DNA of 64,000 nucleotides from Pseudoalteromonas spongiae UST010723-006 (GCF_000238255.3 NZ_CP011040.1:124001-188000), one strand, 5' to 3'; shown: positions 27,346-37,071, numbered from the stretch's first letter. A program made the numbers and translations. The notes: generated from the sequence alone by a model not told the origin.

Positions 27346-27867
27346 ATGAATAAACAAAACAAACAGCGCTGCGTTGCTAGCGCAAACACGTTAGATCACG
27401 TTATCTACTTTGCAGGTGGCTGTTTATGGGGGGTGCAAGAATACCTAAGACATCTTCCCGGTGTAATAAACAGTGAAGCAGGCAGAGCAAACGGCACTTC
27501 CAACAGCACACATGCGCCATACGATGGGTATGCAGAGTGTGTAAAAGTACAGTTTGATCCCGCATGTATCACGATTGAGCAATTGATGGCGTATTTCTTT
27601 GAAATTATCGACCCGTACAGTATTAACAAGCAGGGGCAAGATATTGGGGAGAAATACCGTACGGGAGTTTATAGCCAAAACCCAACTCATTTGGGCGCTG
27701 CTGCTGCGTTTATTAATGCTCGAGATGATAAAGAACAGATTAAAGTAGAAGTATTGCCCCTTACCAATTACGTAAAAAGTGATGAAGAACATCAAGATAG
27801 GCTTACTCGCTGCCCTGATGACTACTGCCATATTCCGCAATCGCTTTTACATAAATACAAACAGTAA
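27346..27867 (+). CDS. msrA: peptide-methionine (S)-S-oxide reductase
   Basis: A 173-aa MsrA. It reduces methionine-S-sulfoxide in proteins. The catalytic Cys26 is in YFAGGCLWGVQEYLRHLPGV, with RANGTSNSTHAPYDGYAECVKVQFDP and DEEHQDRL further on. Cys residues in TRCPDDYC near the end could be resolving Cys. The start at 27346 fits the family; an in-frame reading from 27280 crosses the Fur-like site and lacks family support. Divergent from the TonB receptor. Confidence 0.85.
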   Translation: MNKQNKQRCVASANTLDHVIYFAGGCLWGVQEYLRHLPGVINSEAGRANGTSNSTHAPYDGYAECVKVQFDPACITIEQLMAYFFEIIDPYSINKQGQDIGEKYRTGVYSQNPTHLGAAAAFINARDDKEQIKVEVLPLTNYVKSDEEHQDRLTRCPDDYCHIPQSLLHKYKQ

Positions 27868-27982
27868 ATTGTTGACCTTATAAGTTGTTTGTCACAAGGC
27901 CGGTATGCAGAAAGGTACTTACTGAATATTTAAGATGTCTGGCGCTACGTATTTAGCTCGGTTGATGCAGTTTGCAATAAAT

Positions 27983-28296
27983 TAGGGTTTGTTGATCTTT
28001 GCTGTTCTATTTTTGTTCTCTTTAAGCGTGCTTTTATCGCGGCGCACGATGTGTGGCCTAGCAATCTAAGCGAATATCGAGCAAAGCTTCCGCGTCCTGC
28101 TCACGCCCCTTACCTACACCCATATAGGCAACAATGAGAAAAGTGCGCTCAAAAGAACCGTTCGGCAACGCTTGATTGGGTTTTCTACTGTGTTATCGGC
28201 TGATTCACATAGAATAACTATGCCACGCAGCCTCTGCCTTGTATATAACCCAATCAAACTGCTGCAAAAACGAACTTGAAAGGTCAACAGACCCTA
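27983..28296. mobile_element. 314-bp MITE-like element with terminal inverted repeats
   Basis: The ends are TAGGGTTTGTTGATCTTT and the complement of TAGGGTCTGTTGACCTTT (16 of 18 identical), each flanked by TA that could be the target duplication of a Tc1/IS630-type element. Inside is a second inverted repeat TTGATTGGGTT (28172-28182) / AACCCAATCAA (28247-28257) enclosing a nested hairpin around CATAG/CTATG and GGCTG/CAGCC. No coding sequence is convincing. A related but shorter element is at 51190. Confidence 0.6.
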
Positions 28297-28330
28297 GGCA
28301 TCAACCTCAAAGCTATTTTTTTGGTGATTG

Positions 28331-28639
28331 TTAATTATCTTGTTGTTGGTTTGCATCATTAAATTTGTGGAATGTTATACGTTGCCAAACAAACCACTGT
28401 GCGAATAAAGCGACAATTAATACAGGTACAAATGCTTGCAACATAGGTATATCGTTGGCGGCAGTGAAAAGACCATAAATAAACCCTAATCCCGCTGAAA
28501 TTAGGCTGATATTCTTCCATTTTTTACTGATATCGATACGCTTTCTACAGTTTGGACAGTGGTAATTCCACGGATTAATATTTCTAAAACTTTGCAAAAA
28601 AGTGATTTCATTATTGCATTCTGGACATGTAGGTTTCAT
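28331..28639 (-). CDS. small CxxC zinc-ribbon membrane protein
   Basis: A 102-aa protein. The N-terminal zinc ribbon MKPTCPECNNEITFLQ...YHCPNCRKRIDIS has two CxxC pairs 23 residues apart, as in the 'cxxc_20_cxxc' group. Two hydrophobic segments follow (about 46-64 and 70-88). A GGAG ribosome site precedes the Met at 28639; a longer reading to 28699 has no support. Its role is unknown. Confidence 0.75.
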   Translation of the reverse strand: MKPTCPECNNEITFLQSFRNINPWNYHCPNCRKRIDISKKWKNISLISAGLGFIYGLFTAANDIPMLQAFVPVLIVALFAQWFVWQRITFHKFNDANQQQDN

Positions 28640-28883
28640 TTCAATACTCCCTGTTATTATTATGTTTATGAGTTTAATCAAACACCTGCTAATAGCCAAA
28701 GTTATGTGTTTAACGGTTTGGTTAAGTGATTAATGGCAAGTACGGACAGAGTGTTGTAACAGCCCTATGAGATTACCCGTTACGCATTTCAACATTTTGA
28801 AACAATTATTCTTATTTGACGCTTGTGTCTATAAATTGTTCAGGTAACAATCGAAAGCGGATAATTTACAAGGAATAATTACA

Positions 28884-30809
28884 ATGAAAAAGCATTTTCA
28901 ATTAGCCGCTGTCGCCTGTGCGCTGGGGCTTGCGTTGGCAGGCTGTTCACAAACAAGCAGTACATCGAAAGCGGCAGAGGCCGTACAACAAGCACAAACA
29001 TTAAAACAATATGATGCTGAAACTTTCTTTGACACCACCTCTATTATGGGCAGCAGTTTTTCACCAAATGGTGACAAAATTCTGGTGAGCAGCGATGAAA
29101 GTGGCATTTATAGCCTTTATGCTGTTGATATTAAAACCGCTAAAAAAACACGCTTAACAGATTTTCAAGACAGTACTTACGCGGTGCGTTATTTCCCAAA
29201 TGACGAACGCGTGATCTTTACCAAAGATTCAGGCGGTAATGAGCGTTTTCATGTGTATGTACGCGAAGTGGACGGCAGTGTTAAAGACTTAACACCGGGT
29301 GAAGAAACCCGCGCACGCTTTGCCGGTTTCACAGAAGATGGCAGTCATTTTTACATTACCAGTAACCAACGCGATGCAAAATTTATGGACTTGTACCGTG
29401 TTGATGCCAAAAGCTATGAAGTAACCCCTGTTTATCAAAATAAAATGGGTTTAGATGTGGGGGCAATTAGCCCTGATGGCCGTTTTATTGCGCTTTCTAA
29501 AAATAACTCAAACAAAGATAGCGACGTGTTTATTCTCGACACGATGAAAAAAACACTTAAACCAGAGTTAATTGCAGGCAAAGATGTTGAAGCCACATTT
29601 GGCCCAGAAACCTTCTCGCGAGACAGCAAGGCACTTTATTACTCAACCAACGCAAAAGGCGAATTTGCGCAAATTTGGCGCTACGATTTAACCTCGGGTG
29701 AACATCGTCTGGCACTCAAAGATGAGTGGGATGTTAACTTTATTTACTTTTCTAAATCAGGGCGTTACCAAGTGAGTGGTGTAAATGCCGATGCCAGCAC
29801 AAAAGTCACTGTGATGGATACAAAAACGGGGCAATCGATTGCAATGCCAAGTTTACCTGCGGGGAATTTACGTGGCGTAAATTTCTCAGCAGATGAAAAA
29901 ACCATGGCGTTTTACTTAAATTCCGATACGTCACCGAATAATTTATTTGTTTGGCAGGTAGGAACATCAAACGCATCACAACTTACAAACAGTTTAAGTG
30001 CAGCAATTGATCAAAATGATCTGGTTGAAAGTACCATAGTGCGTTTTAAAAGCTTTGATGGGCTAGAAATCCCTGGCGTGCTATACAAACCAAAACAAGC
30101 AAATAGCAATAATAAAGTACCTGCACTTGTGTGGGTGCATGGCGGACCAGGTGGACAAAGCCGCACCGGTTATAGCGCCATGCAGCAGCACTTGGTAAAC
30201 CATGGCTATGCTATTTTTGCGGTGAATAATCGTGGTAGCTCGGGCTACGGCAAAACCTTCTTCCATTTGGATGATAAAAAACACGGCACCGATGACTTAC
30301 AAGACATTGTTTACGGTAAAAAACACCTGCAAAGCTTAGATTGGGTAGATGGCGATAAAATTGGCATTATGGGCGGCAGTTACGGAGGCTTTATGACTGC
30401 GGCAGCGCTTGCGTTTGAGCCGGAAGAATTTAAAGTAGGTATTAATATTTTTGGTGTAACTAACTGGGTCAGAACGCTTAATTCTATTCCACCATGGTGG
30501 GAGAGCTTTAAAAAAGCGCTTTACGATGAAATGGGCGACCCAGCAACAGATGGTGATCGTCACCGCGCTATTTCGCCATTATTCCACGCTAAAAATATCA
30601 CTAAACCATTAATGGTAATTCAAGGCGCCAATGACCCTCGCGTACTGCAAGTAGAAAGTGATGAGCTGGTGGCAGCGGTAAAAGCCAATGGCGTACCGGT
30701 AGAGTATGTATTATTTGATGATGAAGGCCATGGTTTTACTAAAAAAGAAAACCGCATTGAAGCATCTAATGCTTACCTTAAGTTTTTAAATACCTATTTA
30801 AATAACTAA
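28884..30809 (+). CDS. S9 family peptidase (prolyl oligopeptidase-type lipoprotein)
   Basis: A 641-aa lipoprotein with lipobox LAGC (Cys21). The N-terminal half is a beta-propeller with repeated SPDG/DGSHFYI strands (about 45-390). The C-terminal alpha/beta hydrolase domain carries GGSYGG with Ser499, GANDPRV with Asp584 and DDEGHGF with His616, a complete serine triad. Family members cleave oligopeptides, often after Pro or as dipeptidyl/acyl peptidases. Ribosome site AAGGAA. Monocistronic, ended by a terminator shared with the convergent gene. Confidence 0.93.
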   Translation: MKKHFQLAAVACALGLALAGCSQTSSTSKAAEAVQQAQTLKQYDAETFFDTTSIMGSSFSPNGDKILVSSDESGIYSLYAVDIKTAKKTRLTDFQDSTYAVRYFPNDERVIFTKDSGGNERFHVYVREVDGSVKDLTPGEETRARFAGFTEDGSHFYITSNQRDAKFMDLYRVDAKSYEVTPVYQNKMGLDVGAISPDGRFIALSKNNSNKDSDVFILDTMKKTLKPELIAGKDVEATFGPETFSRDSKALYYSTNAKGEFAQIWRYDLTSGEHRLALKDEWDVNFIYFSKSGRYQVSGVNADASTKVTVMDTKTGQSIAMPSLPAGNLRGVNFSADEKTMAFYLNSDTSPNNLFVWQVGTSNASQLTNSLSAAIDQNDLVESTIVRFKSFDGLEIPGVLYKPKQANSNNKVPALVWVHGGPGGQSRTGYSAMQQHLVNHGYAIFAVNNRGSSGYGKTFFHLDDKKHGTDDLQDIVYGKKHLQSLDWVDGDKIGIMGGSYGGFMTAAALAFEPEEFKVGINIFGVTNWVRTLNSIPPWWESFKKALYDEMGDPATDGDRHRAISPLFHAKNITKPLMVIQGANDPRVLQVESDELVAAVKANGVPVEYVLFDDEGHGFTKKENRIEASNAYLKFLNTYLNN

Positions 30810-30829
30810 TTAACATTTTTAAAATTGCA

Positions 30830-30858
30830 AAAAGCCGGAGTAATCTCCGGCTTTTTTT
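30830..30858. terminator. bidirectional rho-independent terminator
   Basis: Stem AAAAGCCGGAG/CTCCGGCTTTT with a short loop and seven T residues, between the S9 peptidase and the convergent peroxiredoxin-like gene. Confidence 0.9.
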
Positions 30859-31507
30859 ATCTCGTTAGCGCTTTAACCGCTGCAAGTACGTCCTCAGGTT
30901 CAGCTCTTAGGGTGTAATCTTCTTTTGCAAAGGCAAATTGAATTACGCCATTTTGATCGATGACATAGGTTGCCGGTAGGGGCAATTCATAACTGTTGTC
31001 GCCATTCGCTTTTGGAATATCAAGACCAAGTTGGTGATACACCGGAACTAAACGCTCATCAAGGGTAAATACTAAACCACAGGCTTTTGCTAAGGTATTT
31101 TCAACATCCGAAAGTACAGTGTAGGCAAGCTCATTTTCGTTTTGGGTAGAAAGTGAATTGTCCGGTAGTTGTGGAGAAACAGCAACTAACTGTGCGTTAT
31201 GTGCTGCAAATTCATCTGAAAGTGCATTAAGCGCACGCAGTTCTAAATTACAATATGGGCACCATCCACCACGATAAAAACTAAGTACCAATGGGCCTTT
31301 TTCTAGTAACGCGTGTGAACTTACCAAAGTGCCATCGCTATTCGGTAAGATAAATGCTGGCAGCGTATCACCTACTTTAAGTGCATGCTGGCTTAACTGT
31401 GCCGCAATTAGTTTATCTGTAGTGATATCCATTAAATCTAAAATATCGCTACTAAGGTTGGCTTTCTTTTCGACTTCAAACGCGTCGATTTGACTTTTTA
31501 ATGTCAT
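30857..31507 (-). CDS. peroxiredoxin-like (AhpC/TSA) protein
   Basis: A 216-aa thioredoxin-fold protein. The active site GGWCPYC has Cys83 and Cys86, with a CxxC layout typical of the peroxiredoxin-like group rather than classic one-Cys TSA enzymes. The strand LVLSFYRGGWCPYC and ATYVIDQNGVIQFAF are conserved. It probably reduces peroxides or disulfides in the cytoplasm (no signal peptide). Divergent from a LysR gene and probably under its control. Confidence 0.87.
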   Translation of the reverse strand: MTLKSQIDAFEVEKKANLSSDILDLMDITTDKLIAAQLSQHALKVGDTLPAFILPNSDGTLVSSHALLEKGPLVLSFYRGGWCPYCNLELRALNALSDEFAAHNAQLVAVSPQLPDNSLSTQNENELAYTVLSDVENTLAKACGLVFTLDERLVPVYHQLGLDIPKANGDNSYELPLPATYVIDQNGVIQFAFAKEDYTLRAEPEDVLAAVKALTR

Positions 31508-31613
31508 GTGTATTTCGCTTCTTGAATAAACAATGTGCTCAGTATAGAGTTTTATTTTTTTAGATATACAATAGAAAAACGAAACCTAAATTCGAAAATA
31601 TTAAATCAACGCT

Positions 31614-32495
31614 ATGTACAGTTTATGTGATTTAGAAACCTTTATTGCCATTGTTGAAAATCAAGGGGTAGTGGTTGCTGCAAAAGCACAAAGCCTTTCG
31701 CCTGCAACGGTAAGTCACCGTTTAAATAAGCTAGAAAAATCGCTTAATACGGTACTTATTTTTAGAGATAGCCGGCGTATGCGGTTGTCGCCTGCAGGAG
31801 AGGTATTTTATCAACGCGCGGTGGCAATTTTAGAGGCGTTGTACGATGCAGAGCATCAAATTGGTGCCCGAGGTTCTGCCATTTCGGGTGTGCTGAGAGT
31901 GACCATGCCACCGTGGGTTTTTTCCAAATTTGTATTGCCCGCACTTGCAGCGTTTGAGTCACACTATCCCGATTTAAAGCTGGATTTTATGATCACCGAT
32001 CAATTTGTGAATGTGGTGGATGATGCGCAAGATGTTGCAATTCGGGTAGGGCTATTAACCGACTCTAACTTACTGTCACGCAAGATTGCTCGTAATTCAC
32101 GTATTTTGTGTGCATCACCCGCTTATTTGGCAAAGTATGGCACACCAAAATCGATAACCGATCTTACTAACCACCATTGGGTGTGTTTGCCGTGGCAACG
32201 GCAGCTTAAATTTAAAGACAATGACCGCGTTATTAACCACAGTGTAAGCACTCAACTGACGATTTCTAACTCAGATAATATGACACAAGCTACAGTTGCA
32301 GGGCTGGGTATTGCGATTAAATCGCGCTTGGCAATACAAGATGAATTAGCGACAGGACAATTAGTTGAGATTTTACCAAATACGTTAATGGATGATGACG
32401 CACCGATATGGTTTTTAAAACCACAAAACAGTTTAGTTACACGTAAAACTGAAGTGTTCTATGAATTTATGAAGTCGTTGTTTGAAAAAACTTAG
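31614..32495 (+). CDS. LysR family transcriptional regulator
   Basis: A 293-aa LysR-type regulator: CDLETFIAIVENQGVVVAAKAQSLSPATVSHRLNKLEKSL opens the DNA-binding domain, and SNSDNMTQATVAGLGIAI belongs to the effector domain. It is divergent from the peroxiredoxin-like gene across a 106-bp gap. A role in redox control of that gene is inferred from position. Confidence 0.9.
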   Translation: MYSLCDLETFIAIVENQGVVVAAKAQSLSPATVSHRLNKLEKSLNTVLIFRDSRRMRLSPAGEVFYQRAVAILEALYDAEHQIGARGSAISGVLRVTMPPWVFSKFVLPALAAFESHYPDLKLDFMITDQFVNVVDDAQDVAIRVGLLTDSNLLSRKIARNSRILCASPAYLAKYGTPKSITDLTNHHWVCLPWQRQLKFKDNDRVINHSVSTQLTISNSDNMTQATVAGLGIAIKSRLAIQDELATGQLVEILPNTLMDDDAPIWFLKPQNSLVTRKTEVFYEFMKSLFEKT

Positions 32496-32511
32496 GGTAT
32501 ATATTCAACGG

Positions 32512-32539
32512 CAAGGGCTAGCTGAAATGCTAGCCCTTG
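32512..32539. terminator. inverted repeat between convergent genes
   Basis: Perfect 11-bp stem CAAGGGCTAGC/GCTAGCCCTTG with a 6-base loop, between the LysR gene and the convergent delta-60 gene. T-runs are lacking, so termination is plausible but not certain. Confidence 0.5.
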
Positions 32540-32544
32540 GCATG

Positions 32545-34194
32545 TTAAAGCGGTGAAACGATTAGCCCTTTGGTTAAGCTACTAAAACTGTAGGTTCGAC
32601 TGCCACCTAATCGTTGCCCCCCGTTTTTAGCGTCGTAATAACCACCTAACTCAAGTGTTGAGCGTTTGCTGCAGTTGAAGCAAGATGCCGAACGGTGACG
32701 CACAGTAATTAAATCTCCATTTTGTACGAACCCTGGCGATGTTGTGTAAGGTTCATTATTAATGGAGTATTCGCCTTGTTCAATTGTTGCCATAACTTTG
32801 GCACCAGACGTTAAGTCACTTACAGTAAATGGAATAGAGTATGTCCAAGTATTAAGTGCGACAGACATTCGGCGTCCAATTCTTGCTGGACGCGGGGATA
32901 CATTAAGAGCTGTATCTTCAATAGCTGTCACAGCAAAATTGTTTAAATAAGGGCGTTCGGTAGTGGCTACCTGAATGTGTCCATTTGATTGTAATACTGA
33001 AAAGGCTGCGCCATAAGCATTCACGATTCCGACAAATGGCGGTTGACCAACGATAGCAACACCGCCGTTTGCAAAGTTTGCTACTGGTTGACCTGAGTTA
33101 TCAAAGCGTGCGACTAAAAGTTGATGGTTATTATTTTGTTGAATACTTCCTGTAACGATAGGTGCTGAAGTCGGTCTCAATGTAAGACCTAAGCATAGTG
33201 ACGAACTGCCATTAGGCACAACAACGTTTGCTGCTCCGTTGTTGCCAAAAGAAGTATCTAACATACCATTTGCCGTATATCGTGACAAAACGCAGTTTTT
33301 GGTAAGCAATAAAGTGCGGTTATTTATATCGCGCTTTACACTGACTAACTCTTCACCATTTGCAGCGGGTACAATTATATGGCCTGAGTTACCAAAGTTA
33401 GTTACGAGGTTTCCGTTAGGATCTAATTGTGTCACTACTTTGGTTGTTACCGCAGTTGATGAACCTGTAAGTACCCAGTAGCCATATGTAATAATACCCA
33501 GTGGGTCTATTTCTAAACTAACGGGCATATGAGGAAATTGACCACCAAGTGGATATGAAACGGCCAATACTCCGTTATTTGCAAAGCTATTATCAAGTGT
33601 GCCAGATGGCGTAAAGCGCGCAACTAATGTGCCATATAAGCATCTTGTGGCAACCAAAATGTGGTTATTTGCATCAACAGCAAGAGCATAAGGAATTATA
33701 TGACCTTGACCAGTAAACGGTGCGAAACTTCTTAATGTTAAGGCTCCTACACCATTGGCAAAAGTGCTATCTAAGTTACCGTTTGCATCTAACTTAGCAA
33801 GTACGCCATCGCCACCAATAGAGCCAAGGTTATATCCTGTAATAATTGTTTCTTGATTATTGGTGCGCGCCATATCGGTTAAATTGAAGTTACTAATACC
33901 GAGTACTGAGGGTAGGTTTATTTCAACATGCCCAGAACTGCCAAAGCTTGCATCCTCAGTTCCGTCACTTAATAGTTGGGTTATTCTAAAGTCGCTAGGA
34001 TGATGGCCTATTCCAGCAATGATAATCCCATTATTTGAAGTGGCAGATGCAGCAATAACGTTAGCACCCGAAGGCGTATGAACTATGCCTCCAACACCAT
34101 AATTAGTATCAACATCCCCTTGAGCCGCTGTTGCATTCCCAGAGAACAAAAATACAAAAATGATCAGGTGACTTAATAGATTATGTTTTTTCAT
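32545..34194 (-). CDS. secreted delta-60 repeat protein
   Basis: A 549-aa exported protein; the signal peptide ends at about ATAAQG. At least five repeats in the N-terminal two thirds follow the delta-60 pattern: LDANGNLDSTFANGVG, FTPSGTLDNSFANNGVL, LDPNGNLVTNFGNSGHI, YTANGMLDTSFGNNGA and FDNSGQPVANFANGGVA. These form a beta-propeller-like array. The C-terminal 130 residues are a different beta-rich domain with a Cys pair (SCFNC). Its function is unknown; a cell-surface or extracellular structural role is likely. Confidence 0.8.
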   Translation of the reverse strand: MKKHNLLSHLIIFVFLFSGNATAAQGDVDTNYGVGGIVHTPSGANVIAASATSNNGIIIAGIGHHPSDFRITQLLSDGTEDASFGSSGHVEINLPSVLGISNFNLTDMARTNNQETIITGYNLGSIGGDGVLAKLDANGNLDSTFANGVGALTLRSFAPFTGQGHIIPYALAVDANNHILVATRCLYGTLVARFTPSGTLDNSFANNGVLAVSYPLGGQFPHMPVSLEIDPLGIITYGYWVLTGSSTAVTTKVVTQLDPNGNLVTNFGNSGHIIVPAANGEELVSVKRDINNRTLLLTKNCVLSRYTANGMLDTSFGNNGAANVVVPNGSSSLCLGLTLRPTSAPIVTGSIQQNNNHQLLVARFDNSGQPVANFANGGVAIVGQPPFVGIVNAYGAAFSVLQSNGHIQVATTERPYLNNFAVTAIEDTALNVSPRPARIGRRMSVALNTWTYSIPFTVSDLTSGAKVMATIEQGEYSINNEPYTTSPGFVQNGDLITVRHRSASCFNCSKRSTLELGGYYDAKNGGQRLGGSRTYSFSSLTKGLIVSPL

Positions 34195-34462
34195 ATTGAA
34201 TTCCTTTTAATTAATTCCTTGCTCGGGAGTGTCCCGCGTTTAAAAAGTAGTCAACCTGCGCTTCTTTGCGTACAGACAAATGCCTAAAATTGGGCGCGTT
34301 ATCTCTTAAAAATCAGGAGGGATTTGCGAAGTTTCAACAAAGCACTAAATATTCTTTTAAAAATTAGTTAGTTACGTTTTTTTATTGCATTTTTAGATTG
34401 AAAAGGCACTCCGTTTTTTGAAAAAATCAAAATAAATCTCGTGGTGATAGATAGAGTAGGAT

Positions 34463-34485
34463 CCAGTCAGAATTTACCTGACTGG
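34463..34485. terminator. hairpin 3' of M23 lipoprotein gene
   Basis: Stem CCAGTCAG/CTGACTGG with a 7-base loop next to the stop of the minus-strand M23 gene. The T-run (GGGTTTTT) is on the plus-strand side, so its direction is ambiguous. Confidence 0.5.
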
Positions 34486-34493
34486 GTTTTTGA

Positions 34494-35756
34494 TTAGTCT
34501 AAAGCACTTTTATTATTGCTATCGTAAACTAACGCCGCGTAACGTTTTTCTATATCATTAATATGCATTTTGAATGCGTGTAACTTGTCGCCCGTTAATT
34601 GAATATTGCTTGGTTGCTTCATTTTTAATGGGTTAATTACCTTACCGTTTTTATGCACTTCATAATGCAGATGGCGTGCGCTAGAAAGCCCTGTATTGCC
34701 TAAAAAGCCAATCGTTTGCCCCTGGCTTACACGAGCACCATGCTTGATACCTTTAGCAAAGCCTTTTAAATGTGCATACAAGGTGCGATAGCCGTTGCCG
34801 TGATCAATTAGCACACGATTACCAAAGCTTCGGCTGTAGCTGGCTTTTAGTATTTTGCCTTTACCCGCTGCCATAATTGGCGTACCAACTGGTGCGCTAA
34901 AATCAATGCCTTTATGTTGCCTTGTGTAGCCTAAAACGGGGTGCTTTCGTTTACCAAAGTTTGATGACAATCGCGCGCCATTAAGTGGGGTTTTCATTAA
35001 AAAGCTCTGTGCTAGCTTGCCATCTTTAAAGTAAAAAGCGTCTTGGTAATGGTAAAGTTCGTAATGTTTACCTTGATTGACAAAGGAAATCGCAACCAGT
35101 TGTTGTGGGTTACTAAAGGTGCTAAATAAATGTGCATCTTGCGTGAGTTTTACGCTATTAAAATTTAAGGTAATTTGATCGCCTTGTCGAATCTCCCTTT
35201 GAAAATCAACAAAATGTGACATCGCTAATATCGCGCTGTTAATCACATTATTGGGTACTTCAGCATCGCTCGCCGCTTGATAAAGGCTGTGATTAATTGC
35301 AAAAGAGCGGCTTACTTGCTCCGTTTGGGTTGTGATTGCATTTTGCGTAATTTCCCAATTTCCTTTTACTAATTTTGCGTTAATTACTTGTGCGAAACTC
35401 GCTGCAAATCGAATGGTTTTACTGTTTGGCGTTTCAATTACATCAAACTGAGTGTGCGACTGAATTTTCTTAAAATCATAGAGTGGTTTAATCGCGTCGG
35501 CTAAGGCGTAAATCTCTGAAAATGAAAATCCCGCCAAACGTAATAAATGGGTCAGTGTATCACCTTTATTTAGGATATAGGTTTGACGTGTTATCTCAGT
35601 GTTATGCGGAGCTGTATTGTCTTTTTCCTGCGAACTTACTTGCGTACGTGAGTCTTCTATGTCGATGTTGTTGTTTTGCATTTCATCGTTACATTGGCTT
35701 TGTTCATCACAGCCTACGAGTAATAATGCTACTAAAATAATACGTGAATAATGCAT
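34494..35756 (-). CDS. M23 family peptidoglycan endopeptidase lipoprotein (MepM-like)
   Basis: A 420-aa lipoprotein with lipobox LLVGC (Cys16). YILNKGDTLTHLLRLAGFS (60-78) is a LysM/OapA-like segment. A Csd3-like middle region follows, then the M23 domain from about 265 with HKGIDF (His281, Asp285), His329 in YAHLKGF and HLHYE (His362, His364), a complete zinc site. The layout parallels MepM, which cleaves D-Ala-mDAP cross-links. It follows the M56-M23 gene with one base between and is the effector end of a BlaI-type operon, where a beta-lactamase would be expected. Confidence 0.92.
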   Translation of the reverse strand: MHYSRIILVALLLVGCDEQSQCNDEMQNNNIDIEDSRTQVSSQEKDNTAPHNTEITRQTYILNKGDTLTHLLRLAGFSFSEIYALADAIKPLYDFKKIQSHTQFDVIETPNSKTIRFAASFAQVINAKLVKGNWEITQNAITTQTEQVSRSFAINHSLYQAASDAEVPNNVINSAILAMSHFVDFQREIRQGDQITLNFNSVKLTQDAHLFSTFSNPQQLVAISFVNQGKHYELYHYQDAFYFKDGKLAQSFLMKTPLNGARLSSNFGKRKHPVLGYTRQHKGIDFSAPVGTPIMAAGKGKILKASYSRSFGNRVLIDHGNGYRTLYAHLKGFAKGIKHGARVSQGQTIGFLGNTGLSSARHLHYEVHKNGKVINPLKMKQPSNIQLTGDKLHAFKMHINDIEKRYAALVYDSNNKSALD

Positions 35757-35757
35757 G

Positions 35758-37068
35758 TTATTTCTCGTTTAAATAAATGAGTGGATCAACTGTTTGGCCA
35801 TCTTTTGCTAGTTCAAAATGTAAATGTGTGCCTGTTACTTTGCCGCTATCGCCCATTTTTCCTATCAGCTCGCCGCTTTTAACCCACTGACCTTGAGTAA
35901 CTGAAATTTCGTCTAAATGCGCGTAGAGCGATTGCCAGCCATTGCTGTGTTGGATCACAATGGTGTTACCAAATGCAGCTGCCATAGTTTTGTTGTCGGC
36001 AATAATCACTTTGCCAGTTTTTGCGGCAACAATGGATGCGCCTTTTGCATCAACTAAGTCCACGCCGCGATGAGGCCGGTTTTTGCGAAACGAAGTAACG
36101 TGGCCATAATGAGAGCTGATATCGATATTTGCGACCGGATACTGCCACTTATCTTGTCCTGCATATACTTGCGATATTGCGCCTTTTGCCAGTACAACAA
36201 TTAATAGCGCGCAGCTGAACACATAAAGTGATTTTTTAATTTGGACTGGCGCGTGGCTAAAAATAAACGTAAAGCGTTGCTTGTAGTCGGCTACCTTGAT
36301 GGTTTGCCCTGTAAAATAAGCAGCAAATGGGTTTAACGCGCCTTGCTGTGATAATTTAATACTGAGCAACAAGGTATTAGCGTAATCTTGCGGCATATAG
36401 CGATGGCGCGAGATTGTTTGTAAATCGCAGCGTTGTTCCATTGCATTTACATACAATTCGCTGAGCCGTTTTATAGCGGGATTAAACCAACAGATTTCAA
36501 CCAAAACTAACCACAGCCAAGTATGAAAATGATCTCGGTTAGCAATGTGCATTTCTTCGTGGGCGAGAATAATATCCTGTTGCTGTTTGCTCAAATGCAT
36601 AAAATACTGAGGTAACACAAGCGTAGGTTTATGAAAACCAATAACAAATGGCGATTGATTCATCGGCATCACCATACAAGGCACAGTACTTAAGTGATAC
36701 GGAGTACCCGTCGCAATTAGTGCCTTAGCGTTACGATACCGTTTAGTTAGTCTCATTAGGCGATATGCAGATGGGATAAAAAGCCCCCCAAAAAGCAACC
36801 AATTAATGTTAAAGCCGTTTTGACTGGTGGTTTGCTTCGCCACTTCACCAACAAATTGCATTTGTTGTCGCGCACTAGAGTTAAGCCAAATAAAGTTGAC
36901 TTCTGTCACCTTAAAAACGTCGAAATTTGGTAAAAATATGGCACATGGAAGGATGAGTGCGGCCCAACAAAAGAGCGGTGAAAGGCGTTCTTTTTGCGCT
37001 ATTTTTTTTAATAAAGCAGCTAGTGAAAAGCTAATTACTAGCCAACATAAAAATGAGATTAACCACAT
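35758..37068 (-). CDS. M56 (BlaR1-type) sensor protease fused to an M23 endopeptidase
   Basis: A 436-aa membrane protein. Hydrophobic segments at about 2-20, 31-46, 86-101 and 282-297 flank the M56 zinc protease, with HEEMH at 170-174 and the third ligand probably Glu211 in NAMEQRCD. After the last TM comes an extracytoplasmic M23 domain: HRGVDL (His333, Asp337), His384 in YAHLDEI and HLHFE (His415, His417), all catalytic residues kept. Classical BlaR1 carries a penicillin-binding sensor here. It follows BlaI with three bases between. Confidence 0.92.
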   Translation of the reverse strand: MWLISFLCWLVISFSLAALLKKIAQKERLSPLFCWAALILPCAIFLPNFDVFKVTEVNFIWLNSSARQQMQFVGEVAKQTTSQNGFNINWLLFGGLFIPSAYRLMRLTKRYRNAKALIATGTPYHLSTVPCMVMPMNQSPFVIGFHKPTLVLPQYFMHLSKQQQDIILAHEEMHIANRDHFHTWLWLVLVEICWFNPAIKRLSELYVNAMEQRCDLQTISRHRYMPQDYANTLLLSIKLSQQGALNPFAAYFTGQTIKVADYKQRFTFIFSHAPVQIKKSLYVFSCALLIVVLAKGAISQVYAGQDKWQYPVANIDISSHYGHVTSFRKNRPHRGVDLVDAKGASIVAAKTGKVIIADNKTMAAAFGNTIVIQHSNGWQSLYAHLDEISVTQGQWVKSGELIGKMGDSGKVTGTHLHFELAKDGQTVDPLIYLNEK

Positions 37069-37071
37069 AAC

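Noticed and set aside
27868..28330. Coding remnant of a transposase inside the MITE-like element
   Set aside because: None of the six frames gives a transposase-like motif; only inverted repeats and hairpins are supported.
34195..34493. Small RNA between the delta-60 and M23 genes
   Set aside because: Only one hairpin adjoining the M23 stop and no independent terminator or promoter pattern.
35758..37068. Interpretation as a classical beta-lactam resistance sensor
   Set aside because: No penicillin-binding domain; the C-terminus is a zinc endopeptidase, so beta-lactam binding is not supported.
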